Position numbers and translations under genes: made by a program. Positions 34,897-42,614 of a stretch of DNA of 64,000 nucleotides are shown one piece after another; the stretch's first letter is position 1, and every line of letters begins with the position of its first letter. Source of the stretch: JANSYL01 sp963921255 (GTDB lineage Bacteria > Pseudomonadota > Alphaproteobacteria > Rhodobacterales > Rhodobacteraceae). The stretch is taken from positions 310,001 to 374,000 of the forward strand of contig CAWUEW020000003.1 in NCBI GenBank assembly GCA_963921255.3. Direction: 5' to 3'. The notes beneath the pieces were generated by a model. The model searched no databases. It was not told the origin of the DNA and was given only the letters and a program-made list of their open reading frames with translations.

Positions 34897-35919
34897 TCAG
34901 CCCGCGATGGTCAATTCCACCGTCAGCGGGCAATGGTCGCTCGCCTTGGGCCGGTCAAAGCCCATGCGCGGATAGCGCTTTACATCATCCAGGCCCGGCA
35001 CGCGGTAGGGCATGCCGCCCCGCACGATCTGAGGCTCTACATCCGCGTTCAAGGCCCGCAGCGCCGGCGACAAAAGCACATAGTCCAGCTGCCGCTTCGC
35101 GTCGTCCTTGGGGTAATAATGCGTCCACCGCTCACTGAACGGCAGGTTCAGAACGGGGTTGAAGCACAGATCGTGGTTGAAAAGCGGCCTCAGCCCCGAC
35201 TTCGCCAACTCCTGCCCGTTGGACGACGAATGGGTATAATCGTTGAGATCCCCGCAGATCACCCATTTGGCGGCCTTGGCCGCGTCCAGCCCGCCATACT
35301 TGGCCTTCAGGATCTCGACCACGGCCTTCGCCTCGGCCTCGCGGACCGGCATGGTTTCGTCCCGTCCGCCGGACATCGATTTGAAATGACAGTTGAAAAT
35401 CGTCAGGTCTTCGCCGTCGACCTTGGTCGTGATCTCCAGGCAATCGCGTCGGAACACGCGATGGCCGGGGCGCAGGCCGTAGTCTTCAAGCTCTTGGTTG
35501 AACAGGCCCAGATCGTCAAAGGTCAGCTCTTGGTGCGACGTCACCCCGATCCGCTGTTTCGACATGACGGCCACATCGATCCCGCGCCGGTCATTGCCCT
35601 CGATCAGGCGCTCCCACCCGTAGCGGATGCCGGTTGGACGATCGACATAGTAGCTGTCGAAATCCTCCAGCACCTGAAGGTTGTCGACCTCCTGCAGGCA
35701 GATGATATCGGCGCCCGTGTCCCGGATGGCCTGACCCGTCATTTGCCGCATATCTTCCGTCAAACCGACATGCAGCGCACGGCGCAGTGTCATGCCCTCC
35801 GCGTCGTCGCCGACCCCAAGAATGCTGAGTGTGCGCTCTTTCACCAACCGGCCGTAGCGGTGGAAATCAAACCGGCGCAAAAGGTTTTCAACGTTAAACG
35901 TCGCGATACGAATGGGCAT
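34897..35919 (-). CDS. Endonuclease/exonuclease/phosphatase family protein
   Basis: The 340-residue protein has the EEP fold: IRIATFNVENLLRRFD at the start, ICLQEVDN with the catalytic Glu, GIDVAVMSK, FNCHFKSMSGG, CGDLNDYTHSS and the C-terminal KASDHCPLTVEL with the active-site Asp-His. It lacks an evident signal peptide. Whether it cleaves DNA, RNA or a phosphodiester metabolite is not clear. It follows ilvC by about 110 bases on the same strand but beyond a terminator. Confidence 0.87.
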   Translation of the reverse strand: MPIRIATFNVENLLRRFDFHRYGRLVKERTLSILGVGDDAEGMTLRRALHVGLTEDMRQMTGQAIRDTGADIICLQEVDNLQVLEDFDSYYVDRPTGIRYGWERLIEGNDRRGIDVAVMSKQRIGVTSHQELTFDDLGLFNQELEDYGLRPGHRVFRRDCLEITTKVDGEDLTIFNCHFKSMSGGRDETMPVREAEAKAVVEILKAKYGGLDAAKAAKWVICGDLNDYTHSSSNGQELAKSGLRPLFNHDLCFNPVLNLPFSERWTHYYPKDDAKRQLDYVLLSPALRALNADVEPQIVRGGMPYRVPGLDDVKRYPRMGFDRPKASDHCPLTVELTIAG

Positions 35920-35981
35920 CGCAGCCTCCTAATCATCTTCAAACAATGACCGGAGGGTAACACAGCACAGGTGATTCTGGT

Positions 35982-36014
35982 GTGAAGAAGCCCGCAACAC
36001 ATCGGTGCTGCGGG
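35982..36014 (-). terminator. Intrinsic terminator downstream of ilvC
   Basis: On the minus strand GCCCGCAGCAC pairs with GTGTTGCGGGC around a CGAT loop (one G-U pair), followed by TTCTTC. It starts about 30 bases after the ilvC stop. Confidence 0.7.
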
Positions 36015-36042
36015 CCCCATTAAAAGCGCGCCAAAGACGGGC

Positions 36043-37065
36043 TTAGTTTTTCGCTTTGTCGACCATCTTGCCGGCCGAAATCCACGGCATCATGCCGCGC
36101 AGGGTTTCGCCCACTTCCTCGATCTGGTGCGCGTCGTTCATGCGGCGCGTGCCTTTGAAGAACGGCTGGCCGACCTGGTTCTCCTGCATGAAGTCACGCA
36201 CGAACTTGCCGGTCTGGATGTCGGTCAGGATCGCTTTCATCCGGGCCTTGGTTTCATCGTAGGGCAGGACGCGCGGACCCGAGACATACTCGCCATATTC
36301 GGCGGTGTTCGAGATCGAGTAGTTCATGTTCGCGATGCCGCCTTCGTAGATCAGGTCCACGATCAGCTTCACTTCGTGCAAGCACTCGAAATAAGCCATT
36401 TCCGGGGCGTAGCCGGCTTCGACCAGCGTCTCAAAGCCCATGCGGATCAGCTCAACCAGGCCACCGCACAGAACCGCCTGCTCGCCAAAGAGGTCGGTTT
36501 CACACTCTTCTTTGAAGTTGGTCTCGATGATGCCCGAACGGCCGCCCCCGATGGCCGAGCAATAGCTCAGGCCAATCTCCAGCGCGCGGCCCGACGCATC
36601 GTTGTCGACCGCGACCAGGCAGGGCACGCCGCCGCCTTTGGTGTATTCGCCGCGCACGGTGTGGCCGGGGCCTTTGGGGGCCATCATGATCACGTCGACG
36701 CCCGGCTTCGGCTCGATCAGGCCGAAATGCACGTTCAGACCGTGGGCGAATGCAATCGCGGCCCCGTCGCGCAGGTTGTCATGCACGTATTTCTTATAGG
36801 TTTCCGCCTGCAGTTCATCGGGCATGGTGAACATGATCAGGTCGCACCAGGCCGCCGCTTCGGCGATGCCCATCACCTCAAGGCCTTCGCCCTGGGCTTT
36901 CGCGGCCGAGGCCGAGCCTTCGCGCAGGGCAACGACAACGTTCTTCGCGCCGCTGTCGCGCAGGTTCAGCGCGTGGGCGTGGCCCTGGCTGCCGTAGCCC
37001 AGGATGGCCACTTTCATGTCCTTGATCAGGTTCACATCGCAATCGCGATCATAGTAAACGCGCAT
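36043..37065 (-). CDS. ilvC: Ketol-acid reductoisomerase, class I
   Basis: IlvC converts acetolactate or acetohydroxybutyrate to dihydroxy acids in valine, leucine and isoleucine synthesis, using NADPH and Mg. The 340-residue (class I length) protein has the Rossmann motif ILGYGSQGHAHALNLRDSG, and the acidic metal ligands in ETNFKEECETDLFGEQAVLCGG and the later FECLHEVKLIVDL. It is divergent from two Lrp-type regulators that are good candidates to control it, and is followed by a terminator. Confidence 0.97.
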   Translation of the reverse strand: MRVYYDRDCDVNLIKDMKVAILGYGSQGHAHALNLRDSGAKNVVVALREGSASAAKAQGEGLEVMGIAEAAAWCDLIMFTMPDELQAETYKKYVHDNLRDGAAIAFAHGLNVHFGLIEPKPGVDVIMMAPKGPGHTVRGEYTKGGGVPCLVAVDNDASGRALEIGLSYCSAIGGGRSGIIETNFKEECETDLFGEQAVLCGGLVELIRMGFETLVEAGYAPEMAYFECLHEVKLIVDLIYEGGIANMNYSISNTAEYGEYVSGPRVLPYDETKARMKAILTDIQTGKFVRDFMQENQVGQPFFKGTRRMNDAHQIEEVGETLRGMMPWISAGKMVDKAKN

Positions 37066-37150
37066 GTCTCTCTCCTAAGAAGCGTGTTCCGATTGGCCGG
37101 CAATCTGACATGGTGAAGGGCACAGGTCTTGGTGGGGATTTGCAGATTAT

Positions 37151-37196
37151 TCGCGAAATGATAGAAATACATTCGTCAAAACAGAAAATCGCGAAA
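37151..37196. promoter_or_regulatory. Repeated TCGCGAAA elements upstream of the Lrp gene
   Basis: TCGCGAAA occurs at 37151-37158 and 37189-37196, with the related TCGTCAAA at 37173-37180, in an AT-rich stretch immediately before the first Lrp start (37201). Several phased half-sites are what Lrp/AsnC octamers usually bind, so this may be an autoregulatory site in the ilvC-lrp divergent region. Confidence 0.4.
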
Positions 37197-37200
37197 AATC

Positions 37201-37656
37201 ATGCTGGACGACACGGACCGACGCTTGCTGCGAAACCTTCAGGCCGACCCGGGGCAACCCATCGCCGATTTGGCCGAAGCGGCGCGCCTGCCGCTGGCGA
37301 CCACCTATAAACGCTTGGAAAAACTGCAGGCCCAGGGGGTGATCATCGGCCAAACCCACCGCATCCATTGGCCGGCTCTGGGCTATGCGGTCGAGGTCAG
37401 TTTGCGCCTGACGCTCGACAAAACCAACCCGCGCGCCTTCGATGAATTTCTCGCCGCTGCGCGCGAAGTGCCCGGGGTGATCGAGATTCAGACCTTCCTC
37501 GGTCGGGTGGATGCGCGTCTCGCCGTGATCGCGCGCAGCATGACCCATTATCAGGATATCTATCGCGATCGCGTCCTGACCTTGCCCCACATCGCCGATA
37601 TCGAGGCGCTCATGCAGGTCGCCACCATCAAAGATCAGCAGACCTTGCCCCTATGA
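37201..37656 (+). CDS. Lrp/AsnC family transcriptional regulator
   Basis: The 151-residue protein has an N-terminal AsnC-type winged HTH (LDDTDRRLLRNLQADPGQPIADLAEAARLPLATTYKRLEKLQAQGVI) and a C-terminal RAM ligand-binding domain. It is divergent from ilvC across 135 bases and overlaps the next Lrp gene by four bases (ATGA). Amino-acid-responsive control of ilvC is a reasonable inference from the arrangement. It differs strongly from its neighbour, so the pair is not a recent duplication. Confidence 0.9.
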   Translation: MLDDTDRRLLRNLQADPGQPIADLAEAARLPLATTYKRLEKLQAQGVIIGQTHRIHWPALGYAVEVSLRLTLDKTNPRAFDEFLAAAREVPGVIEIQTFLGRVDARLAVIARSMTHYQDIYRDRVLTLPHIADIEALMQVATIKDQQTLPL

Positions 37657-38114
37657 TCCCCGATCTCGACGACACCGACCGCGCCCTGCTGCGCCATTTG
37701 CAGGCCGACGCCACGCTCAAGGCCTCCGAACTGGGCCGTCGCGTGGGCCTCAGCCAGCCCGCGACCTGGCGGCGCGTGAAGCGGCTGACCGAGGCCGGGG
37801 TGCTCGGCCCGCGCCGCGTTTCGCTTGATCTGGAGGCGCTTGGATTTGGCGTAACGGTCTTTCTTGGGGTGAAGCTGGCCACCAAGGGCCGCGTCAGCCT
37901 GGAAGACTTCGAGCGGGCCGTCTCCGCCATCCCCGAGGTGCAGACGGTCGAGCATGTTCTGGGCCTCTACGACTACCGCCTGCGCGTAGTCGCCCGCGAT
38001 CTGCCGGATTTCGAGCGTGTCCTGCGCCGCCGCGTCATGACCCTGCCCGGCGTCGGCAATGTCGAGGCCAATGTGCTTTTGTCCGAAGAACGGCGACCCG
38101 GTCCGCTCGGATAG
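37653..38114 (+). CDS. Lrp/AsnC family transcriptional regulator (second of pair)
   Basis: The 153-residue protein has an HTH (LDDTDRALLRHLQADATLKASELGRRVGLSQPATWRRVKRLTEAGVL) and RAM domain (VEHVLGLYDYRLRVVARDLPDFERVL, LPGVGNVEANVLLSE). It is translationally coupled to the preceding Lrp gene. Two coupled Lrp proteins could form hetero-oligomers; this is inference. Downstream, a palindromic operator at 38160-38173 separates it from the aminotransferase gene. Confidence 0.9.
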   Translation: MIPDLDDTDRALLRHLQADATLKASELGRRVGLSQPATWRRVKRLTEAGVLGPRRVSLDLEALGFGVTVFLGVKLATKGRVSLEDFERAVSAIPEVQTVEHVLGLYDYRLRVVARDLPDFERVLRRRVMTLPGVGNVEANVLLSEERRPGPLG

Positions 38115-38159
38115 GCGCGCATCGGAAACAGCTGTCGCCCATCCGCGTACGCCCGGGCG

Positions 38160-38173
38160 TTCGGTATACCGAA
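38160..38173. promoter_or_regulatory. Perfect 14-bp palindrome TTCGGTATACCGAA
   Basis: It lies 63 bases before the aminotransferase start at 38237. Its half TCGGTATAC also occurs upstream of the GntR gene at 41940-41948, where a TCGGTAT / ATACCGA inverted repeat is found. GTATAC-centred palindromes are common operators of GntR-family regulators, so this is a likely binding site for the GntR protein encoded at 41967. Confidence 0.55.
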
Positions 38174-38236
38174 ATAGACTTGGACAGCCCCCATACCCCC
38201 GCGCTACCTCAGCCTCAAAGGAATGGGAGACCCCGA

Positions 38237-39367
38237 ATGACTGCGCTTCTCGATACCGTCGATCCGGACGGCCTGTTGGAATTTTCCGTCGTGTTCACGG
38301 ACCGCTCACTCAATCACATGTCCGCGTCCTTCCGGACCGTGATGACCGATATCTCGTCGATGCTGAAAGAGGTGTATGGCGCCGAGGGTGTCGTGCTGGT
38401 CCCCGGCGGCGGCACCTTCGGGATGGAGGCTGTGGCCCGCCAGTTCGCCCAAGGGGAGGACGTGCTGGTCGTCCGGAACGGCTGGTTCTCCTTCCGGTGG
38501 AGCCAGATCCTCGAGGCAGGGGGCTTTGCCGGCGACGTCACGGTCATGAAGGCCCGCACCACCGGCAATGCGCCGACCGCGCCCTATGCCCCGGCCCCGA
38601 TCGAAGAGGTGACCGCGCGTATCCGGGCTGAAAAACCCGGCGTGGTCTTCGCGCCGCATGTGGAAACCTCGGCCGGGATCATCCTGCCCGATGCCTACAT
38701 AAAGGCGCTGGCCGACGCCGCGCATGACGTGGGCGCGCTGATGGTGCTGGATTGCATCGCCTCGGGCTGTGCCTGGGTCGACATGGCCGAAACCGGGGTC
38801 GATGTCCTGATCTCGGCGCCCCAAAAAGGCTGGTCCGCACAGCCCTGCGCCGGTCTGGTCATGCTGTCGGACCGGGCCATCGCCCGGATGCAAAACACCC
38901 AATCAAACAGCTTCTCCAGTGATCTGAAGGCCTGGGCCAACATCATGGCCGCCTATGAGGCCGGGGGCCACGCCTACCACGCCACCATGCCGACCGATGC
39001 CCTGCGCGTGTTCCGCGACACGATGGCGGAAACCCGCGACTACGGCTTCGACAAGCTTAAAGAGGCGCAGTTTGCGCTTGGCGCCGGGGCCCGCGCGCTT
39101 CTGGCGGACAAGGGCATCCAATCCGTTGCCGCCGACGGCTATGGCGCGCCGGGCGTCGTGGTCAGCTACACCGACGACCCGGAGGTGAAATCGGGCGCGA
39201 AATTCGCAGCACTCGGGGTGCAGGTCGCCGCGGGCGTGCCGCTGCGGGTGGACGAGCCCGAGGATTTCAGCACATTCCGCATCGGCCTGTTTGGCTTGGA
39301 CAAACTCTACGATGTCGACGCCACGCTGGCCCGCCTCAAATCCGCCCTGGACCAGGTGTTCGACTAA
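38237..39367 (+). CDS. Class V aminotransferase (alanine/serine-glyoxylate type)
   Basis: This is a 376-residue PLP enzyme of fold type I. The PLP-binding Lys is in SAPQKGWSAQP, preceded by the Asp in LMVLDCIASGCAWVDM. The VLVPGGGTFGMEAVARQF region binds the cofactor phosphate side. It resembles the alanine--glyoxylate / serine--pyruvate aminotransferase group; the physiological amino donor is not evident. GGGAG lies 9 bases before the ATG. A palindromic operator upstream suggests regulation by a GntR-type protein. Confidence 0.87.
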   Translation: MTALLDTVDPDGLLEFSVVFTDRSLNHMSASFRTVMTDISSMLKEVYGAEGVVLVPGGGTFGMEAVARQFAQGEDVLVVRNGWFSFRWSQILEAGGFAGDVTVMKARTTGNAPTAPYAPAPIEEVTARIRAEKPGVVFAPHVETSAGIILPDAYIKALADAAHDVGALMVLDCIASGCAWVDMAETGVDVLISAPQKGWSAQPCAGLVMLSDRAIARMQNTQSNSFSSDLKAWANIMAAYEAGGHAYHATMPTDALRVFRDTMAETRDYGFDKLKEAQFALGAGARALLADKGIQSVAADGYGAPGVVVSYTDDPEVKSGAKFAALGVQVAAGVPLRVDEPEDFSTFRIGLFGLDKLYDVDATLARLKSALDQVFD

Positions 39368-39400
39368 CCGCCCATTAAGGTTAACGCGCCGCCCCTTCGG

Positions 39401-39423
39401 CGATCGGTCCGCAGGACCGATCG
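39401..39423. repeat. Perfect hairpin after the aminotransferase gene
   Basis: CGATCGGTCC-GCA-GGACCGATCG forms a 10-bp stem with a 3-base loop, 34 bases after the stop codon. The only T-rich stretch after it is weak (GACTTT), so it may be a transcript-end stabiliser more than a classical terminator. It starts a repeat-rich region that runs to 39575. Confidence 0.65.
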
Positions 39424-39473
39424 TCTGACTTTGCCCGTGCGCCCCGATCCGTCGACGCGCCACCGCCCGCCCT

Positions 39474-39495
39474 GTCTCTGTTTTGGAAATATCCC
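39474..39495 (+). repeat. Interspersed repeat copy A (22-bp core)
   Basis: The core GTCTCTGTTT-TGGA-AATATCCC is followed by CGGGGG and the GGGGGC/GCCCCC tandem hairpins at 39500-39575. The core matches copies at 19170-19191 (minus) and 19312-19333, differing only in the middle four bases. Confidence 0.75.
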
Positions 39496-39499
39496 GGGG

Positions 39500-39575
39500 G
39501 TTTGGGGGCTGGCCCCCAAGAGGGGCGTGTTTGGGGGCTGGCCCCCAAGAAAGGGTGTGTTTGGGGGCGGGCCCC
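39500..39575 (+). repeat. Three tandem copies of a 29-30 bp hairpin unit
   Basis: Units start at 39500, 39529 and 39559. Each begins GTTTGGGGGC; the first two continue TGGCCCCCAAGA and form an 8-bp stem TTGGGGGC / GCCCCCAA with a 2-base loop. The third diverges after GGGCCCC. The same hairpin arms occur in copy B of the interspersed repeat at 19132-19150. Confidence 0.8.
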
Positions 39576-39589
39576 GGTCTCGGGCGTGG

Positions 39590-40795
39590 TCAGCCCGACG
39601 CCCCAAGCCCCGCCCGCATCAACACACGGCGAACCGGTGCGACCGAATAAAACGCGTTCAGCGCCTTCATCCGCATGTCGCGCAGCCCCTGTGCCTCGGC
39701 CATGGACGCCCGGTTGAGCGCGTCGACCCCGGCGATGCGCGCGACGACCTCGGCGTGACGGGCCCGGTGATAGCGGCGCAGCATCTCGCGCCCGCCGGGA
39801 TCGGCCCGGTTGGCGTCGGCCAGATCCAGCAGCACCCGCAAATCCGCCAGGCTCATGTTCAGCCCTTGCGCGCCGATGGGCGGCATCACATGCGCCGCCT
39901 CGGCCATCAGGGCGACCCGTTCACCCTCCATCCGGTCTGCAATCTGGCTGATGATCGGCCAGACCGTGCGGCGCGACACCAGCGTCAGCGGTCCAAACAA
40001 ATGGCCCGAGCGCTCCGACATTTCCGCGTTGAAGGCCTCGGGGTCCAGCGCGGCCAGTCGCTGCGCCTCGGGGCCGCGTTCCATCCACACCACCGCCGAG
40101 GCAGGCCGCCCCTCGTGATCGGGCAGCGGCACCAGCGTGAAGGGGCCGCCCGAGCGGTGAATTTCGGTCGAGACATTCTCGTGCGGGATCGGATGCGTCA
40201 CGGCAAAGGCCAGCGCCTTTTGCCCGTAGCGCGTGGTCTTTGCCCCAATGCCCGCGGCCTCGCGCACCCGCGATCCCCGGCCATCGGCCCCCACAACCAG
40301 CTTCGCGCGCACCCGGGTGCCGTCGCTCAGCGTCACGCGCGCCTCGGCGGCACGGGTCAGCACATCGTCGGTGGCCGTGCCGGGGCGGAAATCCACATGC
40401 GGCAGCCCCTCCAGATGGGCCACGATTTCGCGGCGCAGCAGCCAGTTGGGCAGGTTCCAGCCAAAGGGCAGGTCCGAGATATCGGCCGCGTTGAAATCAT
40501 GGGCGACGCGGGGCTCGGGCGTCGGGCCGCCCGCATCGACAATCCGCATGATCTGCAAGGGCATGGCGTGGGGCGCCAGACGCGCCCACAGCCCGATCCG
40601 ATCCAGGAATGCGCGGGACGGTTGCAAAAAGGCGGTCGTGCGCAAATCCGCGCCCACGGCCGCCCCATCGGTGATCGGGGGCGCGGGATCGGCGCAGATC
40701 ACGGAAAACCCGGCCCCGCCAAAGGCCGCGGCCGCCGTCAATCCCGCGACGCCGCCGCCCGAGATGAAGATGTCTGTGTCCAGAATGCCCGTCAT
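39590..40795 (-). CDS. UbiH/Coq6-family FAD-dependent hydroxylase
   Basis: This is a 401-residue flavoprotein monooxygenase, probably hydroxylating the ubiquinone ring. It has the Rossmann FAD motif GGGVAGLTAAAAFG (13-26), the DG motif VVGADGRGSRVREAAGI and the third FAD block LMAEAAHVMPPIGAQGLNMSLADL. In that block the usual GD is AE, as seen in other rhodobacterial UbiH proteins. The carbon position it hydroxylates (UbiH, UbiF or UbiI) cannot be assigned. It faces the repeat region downstream. Confidence 0.88.
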   Translation of the reverse strand: MTGILDTDIFISGGGVAGLTAAAAFGGAGFSVICADPAPPITDGAAVGADLRTTAFLQPSRAFLDRIGLWARLAPHAMPLQIMRIVDAGGPTPEPRVAHDFNAADISDLPFGWNLPNWLLRREIVAHLEGLPHVDFRPGTATDDVLTRAAEARVTLSDGTRVRAKLVVGADGRGSRVREAAGIGAKTTRYGQKALAFAVTHPIPHENVSTEIHRSGGPFTLVPLPDHEGRPASAVVWMERGPEAQRLAALDPEAFNAEMSERSGHLFGPLTLVSRRTVWPIISQIADRMEGERVALMAEAAHVMPPIGAQGLNMSLADLRVLLDLADANRADPGGREMLRRYHRARHAEVVARIAGVDALNRASMAEAQGLRDMRMKALNAFYSVAPVRRVLMRAGLGASG

Positions 40796-40862
40796 GCCGG
40801 GGAACCTAGGTCCGCGACCGGGTCAGGTCGAAGCGGCACTCTGTCTCAATCCGGGGCGCGGT

Positions 40863-41114
40863 CTAGCCCAGGGTGATCCGCACCAGCGTGATCAGCATCG
40901 CCGCGGCCAGGCCCAGGGCCGGCAGGATCAAGCCGGGATAACCGAAGATCAGGATGAGGCACAGCCAGGCCGACACCCCGCCGCCGATCGCGTACCAGAC
41001 CGTGTCGTCGTCGCCCTCGACCACTTCCTTGGCCATCCGCCCAAAGATCGGCAGGCGGTAGGTCACGTGGCGGGTGATGTAGCGCGGCTTGGGTGCCTCG
41101 GCGGTCATGGTCAT
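40863..41114 (-). CDS. Small two-helix membrane protein, unknown
   Basis: The 83-residue protein has a polar N-terminus (PKPRYITRHVTYRLPIFGRMAKEVVEGDDD) and two hydrophobic segments (TVWYAIGGGVSAWLCLILIFGYP and ILPALGLAAAMLITLVRITL). No family name is recognised. AGGAGAATTC lies just upstream of the ATG. It is between the ubiH-type and HAD genes, all on the minus strand, and could be part of the same transcript as ubiH. Confidence 0.75.
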   Translation of the reverse strand: MTMTAEAPKPRYITRHVTYRLPIFGRMAKEVVEGDDDTVWYAIGGGVSAWLCLILIFGYPGLILPALGLAAAMLITLVRITLG

Positions 41115-41222
41115 CTGAATTCTCCTGTGCGGTGCAGCTCACATGGGGCGCGACAGGCCGCTCAGCCAGAAGTTTCTGCAATGCAGCATCAATCCTATCG
41201 CGCCAAAAGGCACAGCCGGGGA

Positions 41223-41870
41223 TCAGTCGGTCACCTGGGACAGGAAATCGGTCAGATCATCGGTGTGGTGATGGATATGCGGCGCCGGGTCAGCCTCGGG
41301 CGCGACATGGACCGTGCGCAGACCCATCGCGTGCGGTGCGGCCAGGTTGCGGGGGTCATCCTCGAACATTGCGGCGCGGGTCGGGTCCAGACCGTCCTTG
41401 GCGAAGACCCGTTCAAACGCGTCGGCCTGCGGTTTGGGCAGATAGCCCGCATCTTCGACGCCGTAGACCGCGTCAAACACGTCGGCCAGCCCGCGATGGG
41501 CCAGAACGTTGCGGGCGTAATGCGTGCTGCCATTGGTGTAGACGATGCGCCGTCCGTCCAGGGCCGCGATCCGCGTGGCCAGTTCGGGGTCGGCGCTGAG
41601 CACGGTGAAGTCGATGTCATGCACATCCGCCATGTAGGCTTCGGGTTCGACGTCGTGGTGACGCATCAGGCCCGCCAGCGTGGTGCCGTAGGTGCTCCAA
41701 TAGGTATGGCGCAGCCGGTCGGCCTCGGCCGGGTCGATGCCCAACTGCCGCTCCACATAGGCGGTCATTTTTGCATTGATCTGCGAAAACAGCGCCATCT
41801 CGGGCGGATAGAGCGTGTTGTCGAGATCGAACACCCAAGTCTCGACGTGAGAAAAATAAGCAGACACCAT
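41223..41870 (-). CDS. HAD-family pyrimidine 5'-nucleotidase
   Basis: The 215-residue haloacid dehalogenase-like phosphatase has motif I VFDLDNTLYPP, motif II YTNGSTHYA, motif III Lys in LPKPQADAFE and motif IV FEDDPRNLAAPHAMG. This set matches the SDT1/pyrimidine 5'-nucleotidase group that dephosphorylates UMP, CMP or modified analogues. The frame is open far upstream, but MVSAYFSHVETWVFDLDN is the only sensible start. It is divergent from the GntR gene. Confidence 0.88.
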   Translation of the reverse strand: MVSAYFSHVETWVFDLDNTLYPPEMALFSQINAKMTAYVERQLGIDPAEADRLRHTYWSTYGTTLAGLMRHHDVEPEAYMADVHDIDFTVLSADPELATRIAALDGRRIVYTNGSTHYARNVLAHRGLADVFDAVYGVEDAGYLPKPQADAFERVFAKDGLDPTRAAMFEDDPRNLAAPHAMGLRTVHVAPEADPAPHIHHHTDDLTDFLSQVTD

Positions 41871-41939
41871 GGGCGCACGCCTACGCCGAGGGCTTGGAAT
41901 GCGCAAGTCTTGCCAAGGCGTTCTGGCCCGCTTAGCGTG

Positions 41940-41961
41940 TCGGTATACAACAGGATACCGA
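41940..41961. promoter_or_regulatory. Inverted repeat TCGGTAT-N8-ATACCGA upstream of the GntR gene
   Basis: The 7-bp arms lie at 41940-41946 and 41955-41961, ending six bases before the GntR start. This position suits autorepression. The left part TCGGTATAC is identical to half of the palindrome upstream of the aminotransferase at 38160-38173. Confidence 0.55.
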
Positions 41962-41966
41962 ACCCC

Positions 41967-42614
41967 ATGGTGATGAAACCCCCGGCGCCGCAAAAAGATG
42001 CCTATGACCTGATCCTCGACGCGATTGACACCGGGGTCTATCGCCCGGGCGCGCGCTTGGTGGAATCGGAGTTGGCCGAGCGCTTCGGGGTCAGCCGGAC
42101 CCCTATCCGCGAAGCCCTGCAGCGGTTGGAAACGCAAAGCCTGCTGACCCGCGACGGGCGGTCCCTGATCGTGGCGTCGCTGGATCACGCGCAAATGGCC
42201 GAGCTTTATGCCGTGCGTCAGGAGCTTGAGGGGCTGGCCGCAAAGCTGGCCGCGCAACACGCCGCTGCCGAGGAGATCGAGGTTCTGCGCGAAATGGTCG
42301 AGGCCGACCGGGCGCTTCTGGATGATCCCGAGGCGTTGGCGCGGGCCAATCGCCGGTTCCACAACCAGATCCACCTGGCCAGTCACAACCGCTATCTCGT
42401 GCAGCAGTTGGACCTTGTCTATCGCTCGATGGCGCTCATGGCGCGCACGTCGCTGGCCGCCGCCGGGCGCGGGGAAAAGGCCCTGGCCGAGCATTCCGAG
42501 ATTGTCGAGGCAATTGCGGATCGCGACGGCGATCGGGCGGCGCAGGCGCTGAAGGATCACCTGTCGATCGCCTTTGTCGTCCGCCTCAAGGAAGAAGCCG
42601 ACCGTCAGGCCTGA
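41967..42614 (+). CDS. GntR family regulator, FCD (FadR-type) subgroup
   Basis: The 215-residue protein has an N-terminal winged HTH (DAYDLILDAIDTGVYRPGARLVESELAERFGVSRTPIREALQRLETQ) and a C-terminal all-helical FCD domain with the metal/effector pattern RRFHNQIHLASHN and EHSEIVEAI. It probably senses a carboxylic acid. The start is at 41967, with a second ATG two codons on. The upstream inverted repeat suggests autoregulation. It overlaps the convergent glycosyltransferase gene by 10 bases. Confidence 0.9.
   Translation: MVMKPPAPQKDAYDLILDAIDTGVYRPGARLVESELAERFGVSRTPIREALQRLETQSLLTRDGRSLIVASLDHAQMAELYAVRQELEGLAAKLAAQHAAAEEIEVLREMVEADRALLDDPEALARANRRFHNQIHLASHNRYLVQQLDLVYRSMALMARTSLAAAGRGEKALAEHSEIVEAIADRDGDRAAQALKDHLSIAFVVRLKEEADRQA

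Noticed and set aside
39376..39385. TTAAGGTTAA as a second CtrA box
   Set aside because: The spacing is two bases, not seven, and it lies just after a stop codon with no gene starting nearby.
40233..41966. Long N-terminal extension of the GntR frame across ubiH-type and HAD genes
   Set aside because: The extension is the complement of two real genes. The regulator starts at 41967 just after an operator, at the usual family length.
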